A DNA stretch of 64,000 nt from Agrobacterium tumefaciens. Lineage in GTDB: Bacteria; Pseudomonadota; Alphaproteobacteria; Rhizobiales; Rhizobiaceae. Made by a program: the position numbers and the translations under genes. Below, one piece after another: positions 1 to 8,373 of the stretch. The notes below the pieces were generated by a model that was given only the letters and a program-made list of their open reading frames with translations, searched no databases and was not told the DNA's origin. Position 1 is the first letter of the stretch. Every line of letters starts with the position of its first letter. The stretch lies in contig NZ_JXQV01000004.1 in NCBI RefSeq assembly GCF_000834635.1, positions 264,371-328,370 of the forward strand. The letters run 5' to 3'.

Positions 1-430
1 TCGGAAATGTCAGCGTCGCCTCGGTCACGAAATCAACCACATAGCCCATATCGGAACCGTGCCGCGTGGTGGTCTCGCAGCACTGCTCGGTGCGAATGCC
101 TGAAACGATCAGCCGATCGATGCCGTGGCTCTTCAGCCATGCATCAAGCTCCGTGCCAACAAATGCTGAATGGCGGTTCTTGCGGAACGTGACTGTCGGG
201 TTGATCGTGATGCCATCGAGCGCGCGGATGAGGCCGCTCTCCTCAGCAAAGGCGCGGTCGCCATCGACGTGGAAAATCTGGATGATGGGAATGGCAGCGG
301 TCTGCGCGCCATCGATCAGTTTCTGCTGAGCGGCGAGAAAGGCGGGCAGGCCGCTTTCATCGAAATAAGGGGCGTGCCGAAAGGACTGTTGCACATCGAT
401 CACCAGAAGCGCTGTCTTCGCATGGGACAT
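1..430 (-). CDS. Isochorismatase-family cysteine hydrolase (3' end outside window)
   Basis: Translating the minus strand from the ATG at 430 gives an open frame that runs off the left edge after about 143 codons. It starts MSHAKTALLVIDVQQSF and has the family's catalytic triad in the expected order: Asp12 in VIDVQ, Lys84 in TFRKNRHSAF, and the nucleophile Cys117 in RTEQCCETTTR. Such enzymes hydrolyse amide or ether bonds of small molecules (nicotinamide, isochorismate, carbamoyl compounds). The substrate here cannot be read from the sequence. The gene is divergent from the oxidoreductase that starts at 603, so the 172-base gap probably holds both promoters. The family call is firm. Confidence 0.85.
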   Translation of the reverse strand, partial: MSHAKTALLVIDVQQSFRHAPYFDESGLPAFLAAQQKLIDGAQTAAIPIIQIFHVDGDRAFAEESGLIRALDGITINPTVTFRKNRHSAFVGTELDAWLKSHGIDRLIVSGIRTEQCCETTTRHGSDMGYVVDFVTEATLTFP

Positions 431-602
431 TTCATGTATCTCCGATTTCTTGGAATTACAGTATTGAGCCTTCAATAGAAAGACGAAAGAAACGGAAGCG
501 CCGAAGAGCGGACATTTTCAGCCATGATGGTTCATGGCGCGTGGACATGTTGCACGCGGATCAGAGCGTGATAAGGTGCCGCCCAACATTGTGGAGGTTT
601 GT

Positions 603-1589
603 ATGCTGCGTTTTGGAATTTTGTCGACGGCGAAGATTGGTCGGGAGTTGGTCATTCCCGCTATTCAGGATGCGGAAAATGCCGTTGTTACCGCCATCGC
701 CAGCCGCGATGTCACCAAGGCGCGGGCATTGGCTGACCGTTTCTCCGTGCCTCACGCCTTCGGTTCCTATGAGGACATGCTGGCATCCGACCTTATCGAT
801 GCCGTCTATATTCCGCTGCCAACCGCCCAGCATGTGGAGTGGTCCATCAAGGCGGCAGATGCAGGCAAGCATGTGCTGTGCGAAAAGCCCATTGCGTTGA
901 AGGCAGACGAAATTGACAGCCTGATTGCCGCCCGGGACCGCAACAAGGTGCTGATCTCGGAAGCCTATATGGTGACCTACACGCCCGTGTGGCTGAAGGT
1001 GCGGGAACTGCTCGCTTCCGGTGCCATCGGCACGCTTAAACACATCCAGGGGTCTTTCACCTATTTCAACCGTGATCCGGCCAATATGCGCAACATTCCG
1101 GAACTGGGCGGCGGCGCATTGCCGGATATCGGCGTTTACCCAACCATCACCACGCGCTTTGTCACCGGCAAGGAGCCGAAGCGGGTTCAGGCGGTGGTCG
1201 AGCGCGACCCTGTCTTCGGCACGGATATCTATTCCAGCGTGAAGGCGGATTTCGGTGATTTCGAACTCAGCTTCTATATCTCGACCCAGCTTGCCGCCCG
1301 TCAGCTCATGGTTCTGCACGGCACGGAAGGCTATATCGAGGTAAAATCTCCCTTCAACGCAGATCGCTGGGGTGCCGAGGAGGTTGAACTTACCAACCAG
1401 AGCCATGGCCAGTCCCAGATTTTCCGTTTTCAGGACAGCCGCCAGTATCGCCGTGAGATTGAAGCCTTCGCAGCCGCAGCAAGTGGCGCAGATGCGGAAG
1501 TCGTGTCGCTGGAAAGCTCGAAAAACAGCCAACGCTTCATCGATGCCATCTACCGCGCCGCTGAAAAGGATGGATGGGAAACGGTTTAA
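603..1589 (+). CDS. Gfo/Idh/MocA-family NAD(P)-dependent oxidoreductase
   Basis: A 328-residue cytoplasmic dehydrogenase. The N-terminus [13 protein letters not shown] is a Rossmann dinucleotide-binding start, and CEKPIALK (Glu-Lys-Pro near residues 94-96) is the family's conserved EKP motif. [13 protein letters not shown] segment lies at the start of the C-terminal substrate domain. The ATG at 603 is preferred because a GGAGG stands about eight bases upstream; longer in-frame starts would add a low-complexity N-terminus before the Rossmann strand. Members oxidise or reduce sugars, inositols and related polyols; the substrate is unknown. Its stop overlaps the convergent membrane-protein gene by four bases. 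Confidence 0.88.
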   Translation: MLRFGILSTAKIGRELVIPAIQDAENAVVTAIASRDVTKARALADRFSVPHAFGSYEDMLASDLIDAVYIPLPTAQHVEWSIKAADAGKHVLCEKPIALKADEIDSLIAARDRNKVLISEAYMVTYTPVWLKVRELLASGAIGTLKHIQGSFTYFNRDPANMRNIPELGGGALPDIGVYPTITTRFVTGKEPKRVQAVVERDPVFGTDIYSSVKADFGDFELSFYISTQLAARQLMVLHGTEGYIEVKSPFNADRWGAEEVELTNQSHGQSQIFRFQDSRQYRREIEAFAAAASGADAEVVSLESSKNSQRFIDAIYRAAEKDGWETV

Positions 1590-1951
1590 CGCCTCTGCGC
1601 GCGCCTATAGGCAAGGGATGCGAAAATCAGGCTTGCAAATGCGCTGGCGGCGAAAGCGGCCAGCCATTGCAGCATTGGATTTCGGCTGAGGATGAGGATG
1701 AAAAGCCCGCAACTCAGACCGCTGGCCAGCGCGCTGATAATGGCAGCCAGCGTCCGGCTGGGGCCGTCGCTTGAGGCGCTCTGTGGCACAAGCCGGGCTA
1801 TCGAGACGCCAATCACAACAAGCGTGATCGTGCAGCTGATGAGACGAGCGTGGCCGATGGACAAAGCTGTGGCATTCGAGATCACGACCACCATCGCGCC
1901 GTCAATCGCCATGAAAGCGGCGTTCATCAGAATGAATGTCAGTATGCTCAT
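1586..1951 (-). CDS. Small multi-pass membrane protein of unknown function
   Basis: 121 residues with about four hydrophobic segments (near residues 3-24, 35-55, 68-88 and 92-113) and a basic C-terminus (YRRAQRR), typical of an inner-membrane protein with a cytoplasmic tail. I do not recognise the family. Convergent with the oxidoreductase, overlapping its stop by four bases. A real gene is likely because the hydrophobic periodicity is consistent and the frame stays open, but no function can be assigned. Confidence 0.6.
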   Translation of the reverse strand: MSILTFILMNAAFMAIDGAMVVVISNATALSIGHARLISCTITLVVIGVSIARLVPQSASSDGPSRTLAAIISALASGLSCGLFILILSRNPMLQWLAAFAASAFASLIFASLAYRRAQRR

Positions 1952-2018
1952 GCGTCATAGCCCCGTCTCAAATCGTTGAAACGGACACTATAGGAGCAGG
2001 GCAACGCGCAGAAGCTTT

Positions 2019-2249
2019 TTAAGCTGTACGCAGTCCGCGCAAGACCATGAATACGCCGATGGCACCTCCAATGCCAACATTGTAACCAGCAAGCGCAATG
2101 AGCAGCGATATGATGTGCACGCCTGACGCGGAAACAAGTGCGGCGACACCAAATGCGATGGCAATCAACGTGCCAGTCGCTGCAATTACAGTCATTGAGC
2201 GCAGCGCAAGCGCAGCTACGCCGAGACAGATTCCAAGAATAAATACCAT
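2019..2249 (-). CDS. Small hydrophobic membrane protein of unknown function
   Basis: 76 residues beginning MVFILGICLGVAALALRS, with two to three hydrophobic helices rich in Ala, Ile and Gly. The start at 2249 is chosen because GGAGGAG stands about eight bases upstream on the minus strand. A longer frame starting at 2333 would add a charged, unlike N-terminus and ignore that ribosome-binding site. Not recognised; possibly a Rhizobiaceae-restricted membrane peptide. Confidence 0.6.
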   Translation of the reverse strand: MVFILGICLGVAALALRSMTVIAATGTLIAIAFGVAALVSASGVHIISLLIALAGYNVGIGGAIGVFMVLRGLRTA

Positions 2250-2444
2250 GATGCCGCTCCTCCTCCAGAGGGCTTGAGGAAAGGCACCGTCATCCTCAAA
2301 AACCCTTATTCTCCTCCATTCATGCACGTCCAATTGCTAAAATACCAGATTGTTACAAATTTGTGAAATTTATTCGTCGTGAAATTGTCAAATCGGCGTC
2401 ATCAAGTCGATTTGCGAATCGCGGCTCATGGGTTAGAAACGGGC

Positions 2445-4043
2445 ATGAGCGATATTTTTAGCCAGCCTCTCACCAATCTCGCAGAATTTTCTGTTTCGGA
2501 GCTTTCCGGCTCCATCAAGCGAACGGTGGAAACCGCCTTTGATCAAGTGCGGGTGCGCGGTGAAATCTCGGGTTATCGCGGCCAGCACACGTCCGGCCAT
2601 GCCTATTTCTCCCTGAAGGATGACCGCGCGCGCATCGATGCCGTCATCTGGAAAGGCAGCTTCTCCAAGCTCAAATTCCGCCCGGAAGAGGGTATGGAGG
2701 TCATCGCCACCGGCAAGATCACCACCTTCCCCGGCTCGTCCAAATACCAGATCGTCATTGAAAGCCTGGAGCCTGCCGGCGCAGGTGCCTTGATGGCGCT
2801 GCTGGAAGAGCGCCGCCGCAAGCTGGCAGCGGAGGGCCTGTTCGATCAGGCCCGCAAACGTCGCCTGCCATATATGCCAAGGGTCATCGGCGTCGTCACC
2901 TCGCCGACAGGTGCCGTCATCCGCGATATTCTCCACCGTATTTCCGATCGTTTCCCCGTGCATGTGCTGGTCTGGCCGGTCAAGGTGCAGGGTGAGGGCT
3001 CGGGCGAAGAGGTGGCCAACGCCATCAGAGGTTTTAACGCGCTAGAGGTCGGCGGCTCTATTCCCCGCCCTGATGTGTTGATCGTGGCCCGTGGCGGCGG
3101 CAGTCTGGAAGATCTCTGGAGTTTCAACGATGAGATCGTTGTGCGTGCAGCCGCCGAAAGCCAGATACCGCTTATCTCGGCTGTCGGACATGAGACTGAC
3201 ACAACGCTGATCGACCATGCAGCCGATGTGCGCGCGCCCACGCCAACCGGCGCTGCCGAAATGGCCGTGCCGGTGCGGGCAGATCTGGAGGCGCAACTGG
3301 CGGGCCTGTCTGCTCGTCTTTCCGGCTCCATGTCGCGCCAGATGGACAATCGTCGCCAGGGCGTGCGGGCGCTGGTGCGCGCCATTCCTTCGCTGGACCA
3401 ACTGCTTGCTCTGCCGCGGCGCCGTTTTGATGAGTCAGCCAGCGGTCTCGGTCGCGGTCTGGAGCTGAACACGCTCAACAAGCGCCGCAGTTTCGAGCTG
3501 ACCGCCTCCGGTCTGCGCCCTGACGTGCTGGGTCACGGCCTCAAGCAGCAGCGCCAGCGCATTCAGGAGCGGATGCAGCGCGCCGAAGGCTTGGTGGAAC
3601 GCCGCCTGCTGCAGGCGCAATCGCGCGTGTCGTCGTCGGACTCCGCCCTGCGCGCTCTTCCCGCACGCCTTCTGGGCCAACTAGATCGCCAGAAAGAAAA
3701 GGTGGCCAGTGCCACCCGCCGTGCCGATACCGCCGTGCTCAATCGTATGTCGCAAAACCGCGCCGGCATCGCCGCCCATGATCGCATCCTGCAATCCCTG
3801 TCTTACAAGAATGTGCTGAAACGCGGCTATGCGGTCATTCTCGATGAGGACAACCGTCCGCTCACCCGCGCCGCTTCCGTCGTTTCAGGTGCTGTGGTCT
3901 CGATGGAGTTCGCCGATGGTCGCGTCTCCGCCGTCGCCGGTGGTTCCGATACCCCACCCGCAGAAGGGGCACCTCCAGCGCCGAAGAAGAAGCCTGCCAA
4001 ACCAGGCTCATCAGGTCCTGTCGATCAGGGGACTCTGTTTTAG
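2445..4043 (+). CDS. xseA: Exodeoxyribonuclease VII large subunit XseA
   Basis: 532 residues. XseA with XseB degrades single-stranded DNA from both ends in mismatch repair and damage processing. An N-terminal OB-fold (about residues 15-110, with [15 protein letters not shown]) is followed by the catalytic domain, which shows [26 protein letters not shown] and [20 protein letters not shown], all XseA hallmarks. A long basic helical region then leads to a Pro/Lys-rich tail. The ATG at 2445 (MSDIFSQPL) is chosen over one 22 codons upstream because the extra residues are not XseA-like. No xseB is adjacent. Confidence 0.96.
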   Translation: MSDIFSQPLTNLAEFSVSELSGSIKRTVETAFDQVRVRGEISGYRGQHTSGHAYFSLKDDRARIDAVIWKGSFSKLKFRPEEGMEVIATGKITTFPGSSKYQIVIESLEPAGAGALMALLEERRRKLAAEGLFDQARKRRLPYMPRVIGVVTSPTGAVIRDILHRISDRFPVHVLVWPVKVQGEGSGEEVANAIRGFNALEVGGSIPRPDVLIVARGGGSLEDLWSFNDEIVVRAAAESQIPLISAVGHETDTTLIDHAADVRAPTPTGAAEMAVPVRADLEAQLAGLSARLSGSMSRQMDNRRQGVRALVRAIPSLDQLLALPRRRFDESASGLGRGLELNTLNKRRSFELTASGLRPDVLGHGLKQQRQRIQERMQRAEGLVERRLLQAQSRVSSSDSALRALPARLLGQLDRQKEKVASATRRADTAVLNRMSQNRAGIAAHDRILQSLSYKNVLKRGYAVILDEDNRPLTRAASVVSGAVVSMEFADGRVSAVAGGSDTPPAEGAPPAPKKKPAKPGSSGPVDQGTLF

Positions 4044-4082
4044 CGTGTGAGATCAGGATGGTGAGCTGAAACCCATCGCCTC

Positions 4083-4583
4083 TCACTCGATCCTTGCTAA
4101 AAACAACATGAGGAGCCGGTCAAGTTCGAGCCGGTCGTTCTCACTCACCTCCGCAAGCAGTCTGTGCTGGTTCGCGACATGCGCCGTCACGGCCACATCG
4201 ACAATGGCAAATCCCTTGTCGGTCAGGGCAATCAGCACGCTACGGCGGTCCTGCGGATTGTTGATCCGCTGCACAAGACCTGCTTTTTCCAGCTGGTCGA
4301 TACGGTTTGTCATGGTGCCGGAACTGACCATGGTCATGGCGAGCAACTCGCCGGGTGAGAGCTGGTAGGGTGCGCCCGCCCGCCGCAAGGTGGCCATCAC
4401 ATCGAACGCGGATATTGATAATCCATGTTGCATCAGCACGGCCTCGATCTCGCGGCCAAGGTGGGTCGTCAGCCGGTGCAGTCGGCCGATAAGACCCATT
4501 GGCGCAACATCAAGGTCAGGTCGCTCCCTTTTCCATTGGGCGAGAATCTTGTCGACATGGTCAGGTGCGGGCGCTTCATTCAT
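4083..4583 (-). CDS. MarR-family transcriptional regulator
   Basis: 166 residues with the winged-helix layout of MarR repressors: a recognition region around LSPGELLAMTMVSSGTMTNRIDQL and a wing in RINNPQDRRSVLIALTDKG. Dimeric MarR proteins usually repress a divergent exporter and release DNA on binding a phenolic or other ligand. It is divergent from the EamA exporter, and a perfect 18-bp palindrome lies 21 bases before its start, so autoregulation together with control of the exporter is likely. The ligand is unknown. Its stop is 39 bases from the convergent xseA stop. Confidence 0.92.
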   Translation of the reverse strand: MNEAPAPDHVDKILAQWKRERPDLDVAPMGLIGRLHRLTTHLGREIEAVLMQHGLSISAFDVMATLRRAGAPYQLSPGELLAMTMVSSGTMTNRIDQLEKAGLVQRINNPQDRRSVLIALTDKGFAIVDVAVTAHVANQHRLLAEVSENDRLELDRLLMLFLARIE

Positions 4584-4603
4584 GGATTAGAAATATCATT
4601 GGA

Positions 4604-4621
4604 TATCTTGACGTCAAGATA
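4604..4621. promoter_or_regulatory. Probable MarR operator, perfect palindrome
   Basis: TATCTTGACGTCAAGATA is a perfect 18-bp inverted repeat between the divergent marR-type gene and the EamA exporter. Degenerate copies of its 14-bp core TCTTGACGTCAAGA follow at 4643-4656 (12 of 14 matching) and 4658-4671 (11 of 14). The symmetry is seen directly; assigning it to the neighbouring MarR protein is inference from family habit and position. Confidence 0.7.
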
Positions 4622-4664
4622 AAATGGCATAGTGTCGATTTGTCTTGAAGTCGAGAATCTTGAA

Positions 4665-5528
4665 ATGAAGAAAAAATTTAGCCACAGTATCGATATTGCC
4701 ATGACCGCAATTGCCCCAGCCATCTGGGGCAGCACCTATTACGTCACGACGCAATTTCTTCCGCAGGGATATCCCATGCACGTCGCTATGTTGCGCGCGC
4801 TGCCTGCCGGGTTGCTCTTGCTGGTCCTTGTGCGCAGGCTGCCGGATGGCATCTGGTGGGGCCGGGTGTTTGTTCTCGGCGCGTTGAACTTCGCATTTTT
4901 CTGGGTCATGCTTTTCATGGCAGCTTACCGCCTGCCGGGCGGTGTGGCGGCTACCGTTGGCGCCGTGCAGCCATTGATCGTCATCGCGCTTTCACGGATT
5001 TATCTGGCGCGCCCCATCCGCTCGCTCACCGTTGCGGCCGGTTTCGTCGGTATCGCTGGCGTCGCATGTCTGGTTTTGACGCCTCAGGCGGCGCTGGATC
5101 CCTTAGGCGTCGCGGCAGCTTTTGCAGGTGCCGTGTCGATGGCCTTCGGCACGGTTTTGACGCGCAAATGGCAGCCGCCGGTCTCAAACCTCACCTTCAC
5201 CGCCTGGCAACTGGCAGCAGGTGGTCTTTTGCTCGTGCCGGTGGCGTTGTTTTTCGAGCCGGCCTTGCCCGAACTGAGCGCGGAGAACGTGCTGGGTCTG
5301 GCCTATCTCGGTTTGATCGGAGCTGCCTTCACATACCTTCTGTGGTTCAGAGGTCTGGCGCGCATCGAGCCATCGGCGGCGGCATCGTTGGGCTTCCTCA
5401 GCCCGGTCACGGCAACGCTTCTGGGCTGGCTGGCGCTGGGTCAAAACCTCGCGCCAGCGCAGATCGCTGGCTTCATCATGGTGCTATCGAGCGTCTGGCT
5501 CAGCCAGAAAAGTCAGGCACCGCGCTGA
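4665..5528 (+). CDS. EamA/DMT-family inner-membrane exporter
   Basis: 287 residues forming about ten hydrophobic helices in two EamA repeats. AIWGSTYYVTTQFLP in the first helix and GLIGAAFTYLLWFRGLARIEPSAAASLGFLSPV in the second repeat are typical of drug/metabolite transporters that export amino acids or small organics. The ATG at 4665 is preferred over a GTG at 4632: the second operator-like repeat lies between them and would otherwise be inside the coding region, although neither start has a strong ribosome-binding site. Divergent from the MarR regulator. Its stop is four bases from the convergent aminopeptidase stop. Confidence 0.88.
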   Translation: MKKKFSHSIDIAMTAIAPAIWGSTYYVTTQFLPQGYPMHVAMLRALPAGLLLLVLVRRLPDGIWWGRVFVLGALNFAFFWVMLFMAAYRLPGGVAATVGAVQPLIVIALSRIYLARPIRSLTVAAGFVGIAGVACLVLTPQAALDPLGVAAAFAGAVSMAFGTVLTRKWQPPVSNLTFTAWQLAAGGLLLVPVALFFEPALPELSAENVLGLAYLGLIGAAFTYLLWFRGLARIEPSAAASLGFLSPVTATLLGWLALGQNLAPAQIAGFIMVLSSVWLSQKSQAPR

Positions 5529-5532
5529 ATGC

Positions 5533-6771
5533 TCAGGCCCATTCGCCCTTGCGCATGACTGGCACCTTCGAGCCATCGGCTCTGACACCGTCAATATCGA
5601 CCTTGTCGGAGCCGATCATCCAGTCGATGTGGATCAGGCTGGAATTGCCGCCCTGCGCCTTGATCTGATCCTGCGTCAGCGTTGCGCCATCGATAAAGCA
5701 CTTGGAATAGCATTGGCCAAGCGCGATGTGGCAGGACGCATTTTCGTCAAACAGCGTGTTGTAGAACAGAATGTCGCTGGCCGAGATCGGCGAGGAATGC
5801 GGCACCAGCGCCACTTCGCCCAGGCGTCGCGCACCTTCATCCGTGTCCAGAACCTTATTCAGCACGGCCTCACCCTTGGAAGCCTTGGCTTCCACAATGC
5901 GACCTTCCTCAAATGTCACCCTGATATCGTCAATCAACGTGCCCTGATGCGACAGCGGCTTGGTGCTGGACACATATCCGTTCACCCGCAGCGCATGCGG
6001 CGTGGTGAACACTTCTTCGGTTGGAATGTTGGGGTTGCAGGTCACGCCATTCTTTGCCATGGACGCGCCGCCATGCCATTCGTGATTATCCGCAAGACCA
6101 ATCGTCACATCCGTGCCGGGGCCGGTGAAGTGCAGCGAGGCGAAGCGCTCGCCGTTCAGCCACGAGGAGCGCTTGGCAAGATTGGCGTTGTGCTCAGCCC
6201 AGGCCGCAACCGGATCGGCAAGATCCACACGAGATGCCGCGAAAATCGCATCCGCCAGCTTTTGTACCGCTTCATCCTCGGGAATGCCGGGGAACACCTG
6301 TTTTGCCCAGGAAGGGTTGGGATAGGAAATGATGTTCCAGTTGATGTCGAAGTTGGAAATCTTCTCAAGAGCTGGCTTGTAGGCGGTGGAGTTGGCCTTG
6401 TTGGCCCGCGCCACCTTGGCCGGGTCCGCATCCGCCAGCAGCATCGGGTTGTCGCCTGAAATCGCAAGGCGGGCAGCGCCATTGGCATAGGCCTTGGCCA
6501 TGCCTTCATAGAGCCAGCCGGAAGCGCGATCAAAATTGGCGTCGCTGGCATGGTTGTAACGGGCGAGCGTCGTTTCTTCGTCTGAGTAGAAGGCCGTCAC
6601 CAGACCGCCGCCAGCCATATAGGCATGCTTGGTCAAAAATCGCACCAGCGGCAGCGCGGCAAGCGGTGCGGTGATGACCAGATCCTGATCCTTCTGCAGT
6701 TGCAGCCCGACCTTGATGGCCACTTCGGCCAGCTTTTCGAGTTTGACGGGATCGATGGGGGAGACTGTCAT
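5533..6771 (-). CDS. M29-family metallo-aminopeptidase
   Basis: 412 residues, the usual size for M29 (AmpS/AmpT/PepS) enzymes, which remove N-terminal residues from peptides using two metal ions. Family motifs seen include NIPTEEVFTTPH (metal-ligand Glu), EVALVPHSSPIS, NASCHIALG and a C-terminal HIDWMIGS. The N-terminus KLAEVAIKVGLQLQKDQDLVI also matches the family. No signal peptide, so cytoplasmic. It stands alone, convergent with the EamA exporter; a 73-base gap separates it from the upstream ybaK stop. Confidence 0.93.
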   Translation of the reverse strand: MTVSPIDPVKLEKLAEVAIKVGLQLQKDQDLVITAPLAALPLVRFLTKHAYMAGGGLVTAFYSDEETTLARYNHASDANFDRASGWLYEGMAKAYANGAARLAISGDNPMLLADADPAKVARANKANSTAYKPALEKISNFDINWNIISYPNPSWAKQVFPGIPEDEAVQKLADAIFAASRVDLADPVAAWAEHNANLAKRSSWLNGERFASLHFTGPGTDVTIGLADNHEWHGGASMAKNGVTCNPNIPTEEVFTTPHALRVNGYVSSTKPLSHQGTLIDDIRVTFEEGRIVEAKASKGEAVLNKVLDTDEGARRLGEVALVPHSSPISASDILFYNTLFDENASCHIALGQCYSKCFIDGATLTQDQIKAQGGNSSLIHIDWMIGSDKVDIDGVRADGSKVPVMRKGEWA

Positions 6772-6844
6772 GGTACGCCTTCAATGTCTTTATTGCGAGG
6801 CGCAAAACATAGCCCATTCGTCGCGAAAGCCAACCGTCTTTGTG

Positions 6845-7321
6845 CTAATCCGTCACAAGCGGCACGGCAAGCGCCTTCAAAACCGACTGCGCATCTTTGG
6901 GTGAAAGGCGCACCTGCAACCCGCGTTGGCCGCCATTCATGTACACCAGATCATGGCCCATGGACTGTATTTCGATCGCGGTCGGCACCTGCTTTTTCTG
7001 GCCGAAGGGGCTGATGCCTCCGACATGATATCCGGTTGCCCGCTCGGCATCCGCGGGCTTCATCATATGGGCGGATTTGCCGCCAAACGCCGCCGCCAGC
7101 CTTTTCATGCTGACCTCGCGGTCGGAGGGCACGACAACGCAGACAGCCTTGCCATCCACCTCTGCCATCAGCGTTTTCAGCACCAGATGCGGCTCGGCGC
7201 CAATGGCTTCCGCCGCCTGCAGCCCGATCCGCTCGGCATTCGGATCATAGTCATAGGCAACGGTGGTGAAGGAAATACCGGCCTTGGTCAGCAGCTGGGT
7301 TGCGCGGGTGGTTTTTGACAT
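6845..7321 (-). CDS. ybaK: YbaK/EbsC-type Cys-tRNA(Pro) deacylase
   Basis: 158 residues covering the whole YbaK domain. KTTRATQLLTKAGISF at the start, LVLKTLMAEVDGKAVCVVVPSDREVSMKRLAAAFG in the middle, and GYHVGGISPFGQKKQ near residue 100 match the trans-editing domain that removes mischarged Cys from tRNA(Pro). It lies eight bases downstream of the Spx/ArsC-like gene on the same strand, so they are probably cotranscribed. Family assignment is firm; substrate preference (Cys-tRNA(Pro) versus other YbaK-like substrates) is by homology. Confidence 0.92.
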   Translation of the reverse strand: MSKTTRATQLLTKAGISFTTVAYDYDPNAERIGLQAAEAIGAEPHLVLKTLMAEVDGKAVCVVVPSDREVSMKRLAAAFGGKSAHMMKPADAERATGYHVGGISPFGQKKQVPTAIEIQSMGHDLVYMNGGQRGLQVRLSPKDAQSVLKALAVPLVTD

Positions 7322-7329
7322 GGGGCAGC

Positions 7330-7674
7330 CTAACCGAACAGCGTAGCGTAGATCTCGGGCTTGAAGCCAACCGTGATCTTGCCTTTCGCTTCCAGCACGG
7401 GACGCTTGATCATGGAGGGCTGCGCCTGCATCAGCGCGATCGCCTTTTCGCGGGTCAGATCGGACTTATCCGCCTCATCCAGCTTCTTGAACGTCGTGCC
7501 TGCGCGGTTCAGCACTGTTTCCCAACCGGCAGCATCGCACCAAGCATTCAGGTGAACAGCATCAATGCCTGCGGTTTTGTAATCATGGAATGTGTAGGCG
7601 ATATCGGCAGCCTCAAGCCAGGTGCGCGCCTTCTTCATCGTGTCGCAGTTCTTGATGCCGTAAATCGTGACCAT
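7330..7674 (-). CDS. ArsC/Spx-like thioredoxin-fold protein (YffB type)
   Basis: 114 residues. The N-terminus MVTIYGIKNCDTMKKARTWL has the single conserved Cys (residue 10) and following basic helix of the ArsC/Spx/YffB superfamily, and SMIKRPVLEAKGKITVGFKPE is the conserved Arg-Pro turn. There is no CxxC, so a redox-switch role like true Spx is doubtful; YffB-type proteins have no settled function. The ATG at 7674 is used rather than the GTG just before it because GGAGG stands nine bases upstream. Probably in an operon with ybaK. Confidence 0.85.
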   Translation of the reverse strand: MVTIYGIKNCDTMKKARTWLEAADIAYTFHDYKTAGIDAVHLNAWCDAAGWETVLNRAGTTFKKLDEADKSDLTREKAIALMQAQPSMIKRPVLEAKGKITVGFKPEIYATLFG

Positions 7675-7869
7675 CACGCCGTCCTCCGCATTGCTGAAAT
7701 GGACATATCAAGAAATCAGCCACGATCAAATGGCCCTCAGCTATGCATATTTAGTGGGTCAGTCATTCAAACGAGTTCGAGCTAAGCTGCATGGCTCGGC
7801 TGCTAAATCATGAGTTGTGCGAAATCGCTTAAATGCTCATATTGATCAGCATCACAAGGAGAGACGCAC

Positions 7870-8037
7870 ATGCGTAACGTTGCTAAGACATCCCGTAAGT
7901 TTTTTGGCGAAACATTTGCAGTTTTCGGCGCAGCTTTGGCCGTTTCTGCAGCTGTTCGCTCCCACCGCAAGCCTGCTGGCGCAGACCTCGACGCACTCGG
8001 TATCGACCGTCAGGCTTTCGACAAGGTACAGCTCTAA
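7870..8037 (+). CDS. Short conserved-looking protein, 55 residues
   Basis: Begins at an ATG (7870) with AAGGAG seven bases upstream and ends at TAA 8035-8037, followed by a GC-rich stem-loop. The product starts MRNVAKTSRKFFGETFAVFG, continues through an Ala/Val-rich helix (AALAVSAAVRSHR) and ends DLDALGIDRQAFDKVQL. It could be a short membrane-associated or helical protein. No function known to me. The ribosome-binding site, codon use and flanking terminator make it a likely real gene despite its length. Confidence 0.65.
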   Translation: MRNVAKTSRKFFGETFAVFGAALAVSAAVRSHRKPAGADLDALGIDRQAFDKVQL

Positions 8038-8052
8038 TCTCTCAAGTCTGCT

Positions 8053-8077
8053 GGCGAGGCGCCATTGCCTCGCCTTG
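8053..8077 (+). terminator. Putative terminator after the 55-residue gene
   Basis: GGCGAGGC (8053-8060) pairs perfectly with GCCTCGCC (8067-8074) across a six-base loop, sixteen bases after the stop. The T run is only two bases, so it is a weak intrinsic terminator or a stabilising hairpin. Confidence 0.45.
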
Positions 8078-8313
8078 GTATGAGGCGCATTTGCCCTCAT
8101 CCACACGCGGTGGATTTCACCGCATTCTTTGAGGCTGCATCGCGCATGATGCGCAATCGCCCGACGATGAACATGCGACACACGCGACCACCCCGTCGCA
8201 TCGCAGTTGCTTTCAGATGCCCAGCATCAACCAATTCCCACAATTTTCCGCTTTCGACCGCCACAGCAAATATCGATGCTCGTCCGGCGCGACTGACAAG
8301 TCTGACATGAAGT

Positions 8314-8351
8314 CAAAAAAAACCGGGCTCCGTCTTCAGACGAAACCCGGT
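8314..8351 (-). terminator. Intrinsic terminator of guaA
   Basis: On the minus strand, ACCGGGTTTCGTCT and AGACGGAGCCCGGT (8322-8351) form a long stem with two mismatches and a two-base loop, followed by eight T residues. It lies 23 bases beyond the guaA stop. Confidence 0.88.
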
Positions 8352-8373
8352 AATATCTGGCATCAAAAGCGGA

